Part shown: positions 55,400 through 64,000 of the stretch, one piece after another
Layout of the letters: each line of letters begins with the position of its first letter
Position numbering within the stretch: position 1 is the stretch's first letter
From: Oryzias latipes
Taxonomy: Eukaryota > Chordata > Actinopteri > Beloniformes > Adrianichthyidae
Direction: 5' to 3'
Length of the DNA stretch: 64,000 nucleotides
Assembly: GCF_002234675.1 (NCBI RefSeq)
Contig: NC_019859.2
Coordinates: 28,639,973-28,703,972, forward strand
Notes under the pieces: generated by a model
The model's input: the letters and a program-made list of their open reading frames with translations, nothing else
What the model was told of the DNA's origin: nothing
The model's database searches: none
Position numbers and translations under genes: made by a program

Positions 55400-57750
55400 G
55401 CTGCTTTCAGGGGTCAGGCTGAACAGCTTAGTGCGGCTCGAGCTGCGCAGAAGCGGTCAGGATACCGGGAGCAGAGCTGGACACAAACGCGACAGATCGG
55501 CGGCACGCCGGCAAAAGTTCCTGCTTAAAACCACCAATCAGGGCATGGCGGCTCCTCTTCTTCACCCTTCTCACAATAACTGTCAACATAACACACTGCC
55601 ACCTGCTGGCGGAAGCAGAAAAAAAAATAAAGGTCTCTAAATAAATATATAATCTTTTTTGGTTTTGTTTCTTATTGTTAAACGAGTCGCAAAAAGATGA
55701 GAATCTCGTTTAAAAAGACGTCAGCACCCAAAAAATAAAAAATATACTTCCCTTAATGTCTCCTTAAAGAAAAGGAACACCTTCCAAAAACATGTCAGAT
55801 CAGTTTGACCTGATTGACCTGCAGGAATGGATTTCATTGAAAACTTGCGGCGATCTGTCTGTTTGCATATCCCTGTAATAAAATTCACCTGTGTGGAGTA
55901 GAGACGATAGGTGGGGCCTCTGATTAGAGTGCAATCAGCTGTGGGGGGGGGGGGGGAGAAAAAGGAAATTCTGGGGGTTTTCAAGAGGAGATCAAGACAG
56001 GTGGATGCATCCATAACACTTTGAAAGAACCAGCTTTTCCTACATTTTCTGGGTTTTACCACCTGATTCATTATTTCATCTCTTCCTGTAAAGAATGGTC
56101 TCCTCCACTATCAACTTCTGGGACAACTCCTGTTCATCCTTTCTTGGCCGGTCTTTCAGCCAATAATTCCTGATCCAGTCAACTGTCGTTGTGTCCTTGG
56201 GTAAAACAGCTCACCCTCCCTGCCTCCAGTGTGGCTCCACTGGTGTGTGAATGTCCATGAATGTCTTGGTGATGGTCAGTCTGCTCCCAGGGCAGCTGTG
56301 GCTACATCAGTAAGTATCACCAGGTATGCATGAAGAGTGAATGAATAATAAATACACATTGTAAGTGCTTTGCGCACAGAAAAATCCAGTCCATTCTTTT
56401 TACCAGCTCTCAAAAGAAAACAGTGTGAGAAGCGATGTGTATTATTTTTAACATTTATCCACAGCTTATGCCTCCTTCCTGCTCTGTTCACATCCCCTAA
56501 TGCTCGGCACGGAGGCCATTTGGTCCACTTGTGCTGCTCCGAGCACAGATTATTTTCAGACAGGGATCTCAGAGCGAACCGGAGCTCAGTCTAATTGGAA
56601 ATGAACTGAGAAAAATGGTGGGTCAGAAAGCAGTTCTATGGAGAGGAGGGGTCCGTAGAGGGTAGTGTAGTGTAGGGAGGTAGGGGTGGAGGGATGGATT
56701 CTGAAGTTCTCTCAGTTGCCTCTTTTCTTGCCACACCTTTTCCTTGCAGTCAGTTTCCAGCCAACATGCTTGGATGCAGCAGTCTGTGACCAACCGGCCT
56801 CCCCTTCAGACTCACACTGAGAAAACCATTTAAAGAATCTGGAAGCCTTTGTTGCTGTTTGAGATGATTGACTGATAAAGCTGAGACTCCAGCAGTTTCC
56901 AACAAGGATGTTTTTCCACAATAATCACATTTTCTGAGACTGAATTTTTGGTGGCGGCTGCACAGTGGCACAGTGGTTGGCGCTCTTGCCTCAAATCAAA
57001 AAGGCCCCTGGTTCAACTCCTGGCTGGGGGACCTGGAACAGAACACCATTGGGGGACCTTTCTGTGTGGACTTTGCATGTTCTCACTGTGCACGCATGGT
57101 TTTTTTCCACCCACCGTCCAAAAACATGCTTCATAGGTTAATTGGTTACTCTAAATTGTGCATGGGTGTGTGAATGTGGCCCTGCGACAGACTGTCCAGG
57201 GTGTCTCCTGCCTTTGCCCGCAAGTGGCCGGGACAGGCTCCGGCTTCAAGATGAATGAATTTTTGGTTGAAAGTAACAGTAAAATAATTAGTTAAAACAA
57301 AAAACTAACAAAAGAGTAATTTTAATCCACAATCGCACACAAATATTTAATTATTTTGAATTCAACAAGTTTAAATGATAACATGGGAATATTTATTTCT
57401 GGAAAATAAAAAGGTAGAAAAAAAAGGAGGTTATAGTCAAAAGCTTTTTCTTTCAAATGAGATACGCTGAAGGTTGTTTTACTTCAGTGGTGGAAGCTGA
57501 CTACCAGAAAAATTCTGTTTAAATTCACAAAAATGCTTTATGACGTTTAGAAATGTGTCTTTTAGACTCTCCTCATAGTCCTGAGAGTCAGCTCCGACTT
57601 TAAATTCCATCACACGCCTCAGAGCTTCTTCTGTTTAAACCTAAGCAAAGAATTCAGCCAGGTTTTCAAAGTATTTGTGAAAAAGCATATGATGAGAGAA
57701 ACTATAACTGGTTCCAAAGAATCAAAAACATGCAGCTTATGAATAACATC
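55400..57750. other. Intergenic region between khsrp and slc25a23
   Basis: It contains the khsrp 5' UTR/promoter (to about 55540), a 14-G run at 55943-55956, a reverse copy of the dispersed repeat also seen near 13720 (56215-56385), and a SINE (56950-57261). No gene recognised. Confidence 0.6.
56950..57261 (+). mobile_element. tRNA-derived SINE-like element (DANA/Mermaid type)
   Basis: It starts with an A-box-like GGCACAGTGGTTGGCGCTCTTGCC and a B-box-like GGTTCAACTCC about 45 nt later, as in RNA polymerase III promoters. The body has GTGTGGACTTTGCATGTTCTC and ends near GGGACAGGCTCCGGC and a short ATGA tail. Reverse relatives lie at 45040-45335 and 62530-62722. The family name is from memory. 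Confidence 0.75.
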
Positions 57751-57754
57751 TCTG

Positions 57755-57760
57755 TTTTAT
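57755..57760 (-). terminator. Candidate polyadenylation signal of slc25a23
   Basis: AATAAA on the minus strand about 590 bp downstream of the carrier stop codon. Confidence 0.45.
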
Positions 57761-58347
57761 TCAACTATAGTCCAAACCCAGTCAGTGCGGGGTCTCCGAG
57801 TGCCTCTCATGAACATTCTCCTCGTCCAGCACTGATCTACATCTGCCCGTGTCTTGGTGATGAAGATCTTCTCTGGATCTTCCCTGTGTCTCCTTGCCAG
57901 CTCTCTCCTGAAAGCAGGAAGTCTCCAGGCAGGTTGCAGGAGTGTCTCTTCCTGCTTCACTGTCACTGCTGCTCTCTGTTGTGCTCTGGCTTTGGTAACT
58001 TCTGATAAATGCATGTTTCTGGATGACTTGATTTCATAACCTCAATGGAGGTGAGGTTCTGGTCACCTCGAACCCTCTGCTGGGTGAGAAGATCATACTG
58101 TAGAAAAGGATTTTTACAATTCACAAGTCCTCCCCCAAGTTCATGCAGAGTCTGAGTCACTGCAGCAGCCGGATGCAGGTTACTGAGCTGACATGCATTT
58201 AAAAAGAAGATCCTTCTGTGTTAGAGAGCTGTTCTGATCTCGATTTTCTTAACTTTTATTGGACGGGGGGTCACGTTTCCTCGTGCACCAACAGTTGATC
58301 TGCACGTGCCTGCAGATTAAAACCACAGCAAACCCTTTCTCCGTTTG

Positions 58348-63963
<5,616 letters not shown>

Positions 63964-64000
63964 CTGAAGAGAACCAAGCAGTCTTTTACCACAGCAGATC

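Overview
The window is nuclear DNA from a teleost fish. The genes have short introns (often 70-400 bp) with GT-AG ends, and hAT-, Tc1-, piggyBac-, LINE- and tRNA-SINE-like debris typical of ray-finned fish is scattered throughout. The style of the GC-rich repeat at 540-2460 and of several small elements reminded me of medaka (Oryzias). That is an impression from memory, not a search result.

Layout, left to right. (1) 1-5.9 kb: repeats, namely a GC-rich repetitive block, a complete 1.13-kb hAT-type element with its 8-bp target duplication, and short tandem and duplicated segments. (2) 5.9-13.0 kb, plus strand: a C-type lectin gene built from a ladder of small coiled-coil exons, all in phase 1-1, followed by a three-exon lectin domain; its 5' (membrane) exon was not found. 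(3) 16.05-16.58 kb, minus: relaxin-3 (rln3), complete in two exons. (4) 19-34 kb, plus: rfx1, with a CpG-rich promoter region and 17 coding exons (844 aa). (5) 36.06-43.36 kb, minus: dcaf15, complete in 13 coding exons (621 aa). (6) 44-46.5 kb: LINE fossils, one interrupted by a SINE. (7) 47.5-55.4 kb, minus: khsrp, complete in 18 coding exons (641 aa), with nested DNA elements in intron 11. (8) 58.3-64 kb, minus: slc25a23-like Ca2+-regulated mitochondrial ATP-Mg/Pi carrier; ten coding exons are in the window and the 5' exon lies beyond the right edge.

For every multi-exon gene I checked that exon phases join and that the in-window coding length is an intact reading frame. In human, rln3-rfx1-dcaf15 are neighbours on 19p13.12 and khsrp-slc25a23 are close on 19p13.3, so the window joins two human 19p blocks. 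The genes do not form a pathway. They encode a neuropeptide, a ciliary/MHC-type transcription factor, an E3-ligase substrate receptor, an RNA-decay factor and a mitochondrial carrier.

The points I find most worth a second look are X-box (RFX-binding) motifs inside the first coding exon of rfx1, a lectin domain that has lost two of its three disulfides but kept its sugar-binding motifs, the A-B exon-pair ladder of that lectin with one destroyed splice donor, and several nested transposon insertions. I did not find a new multi-gene system.
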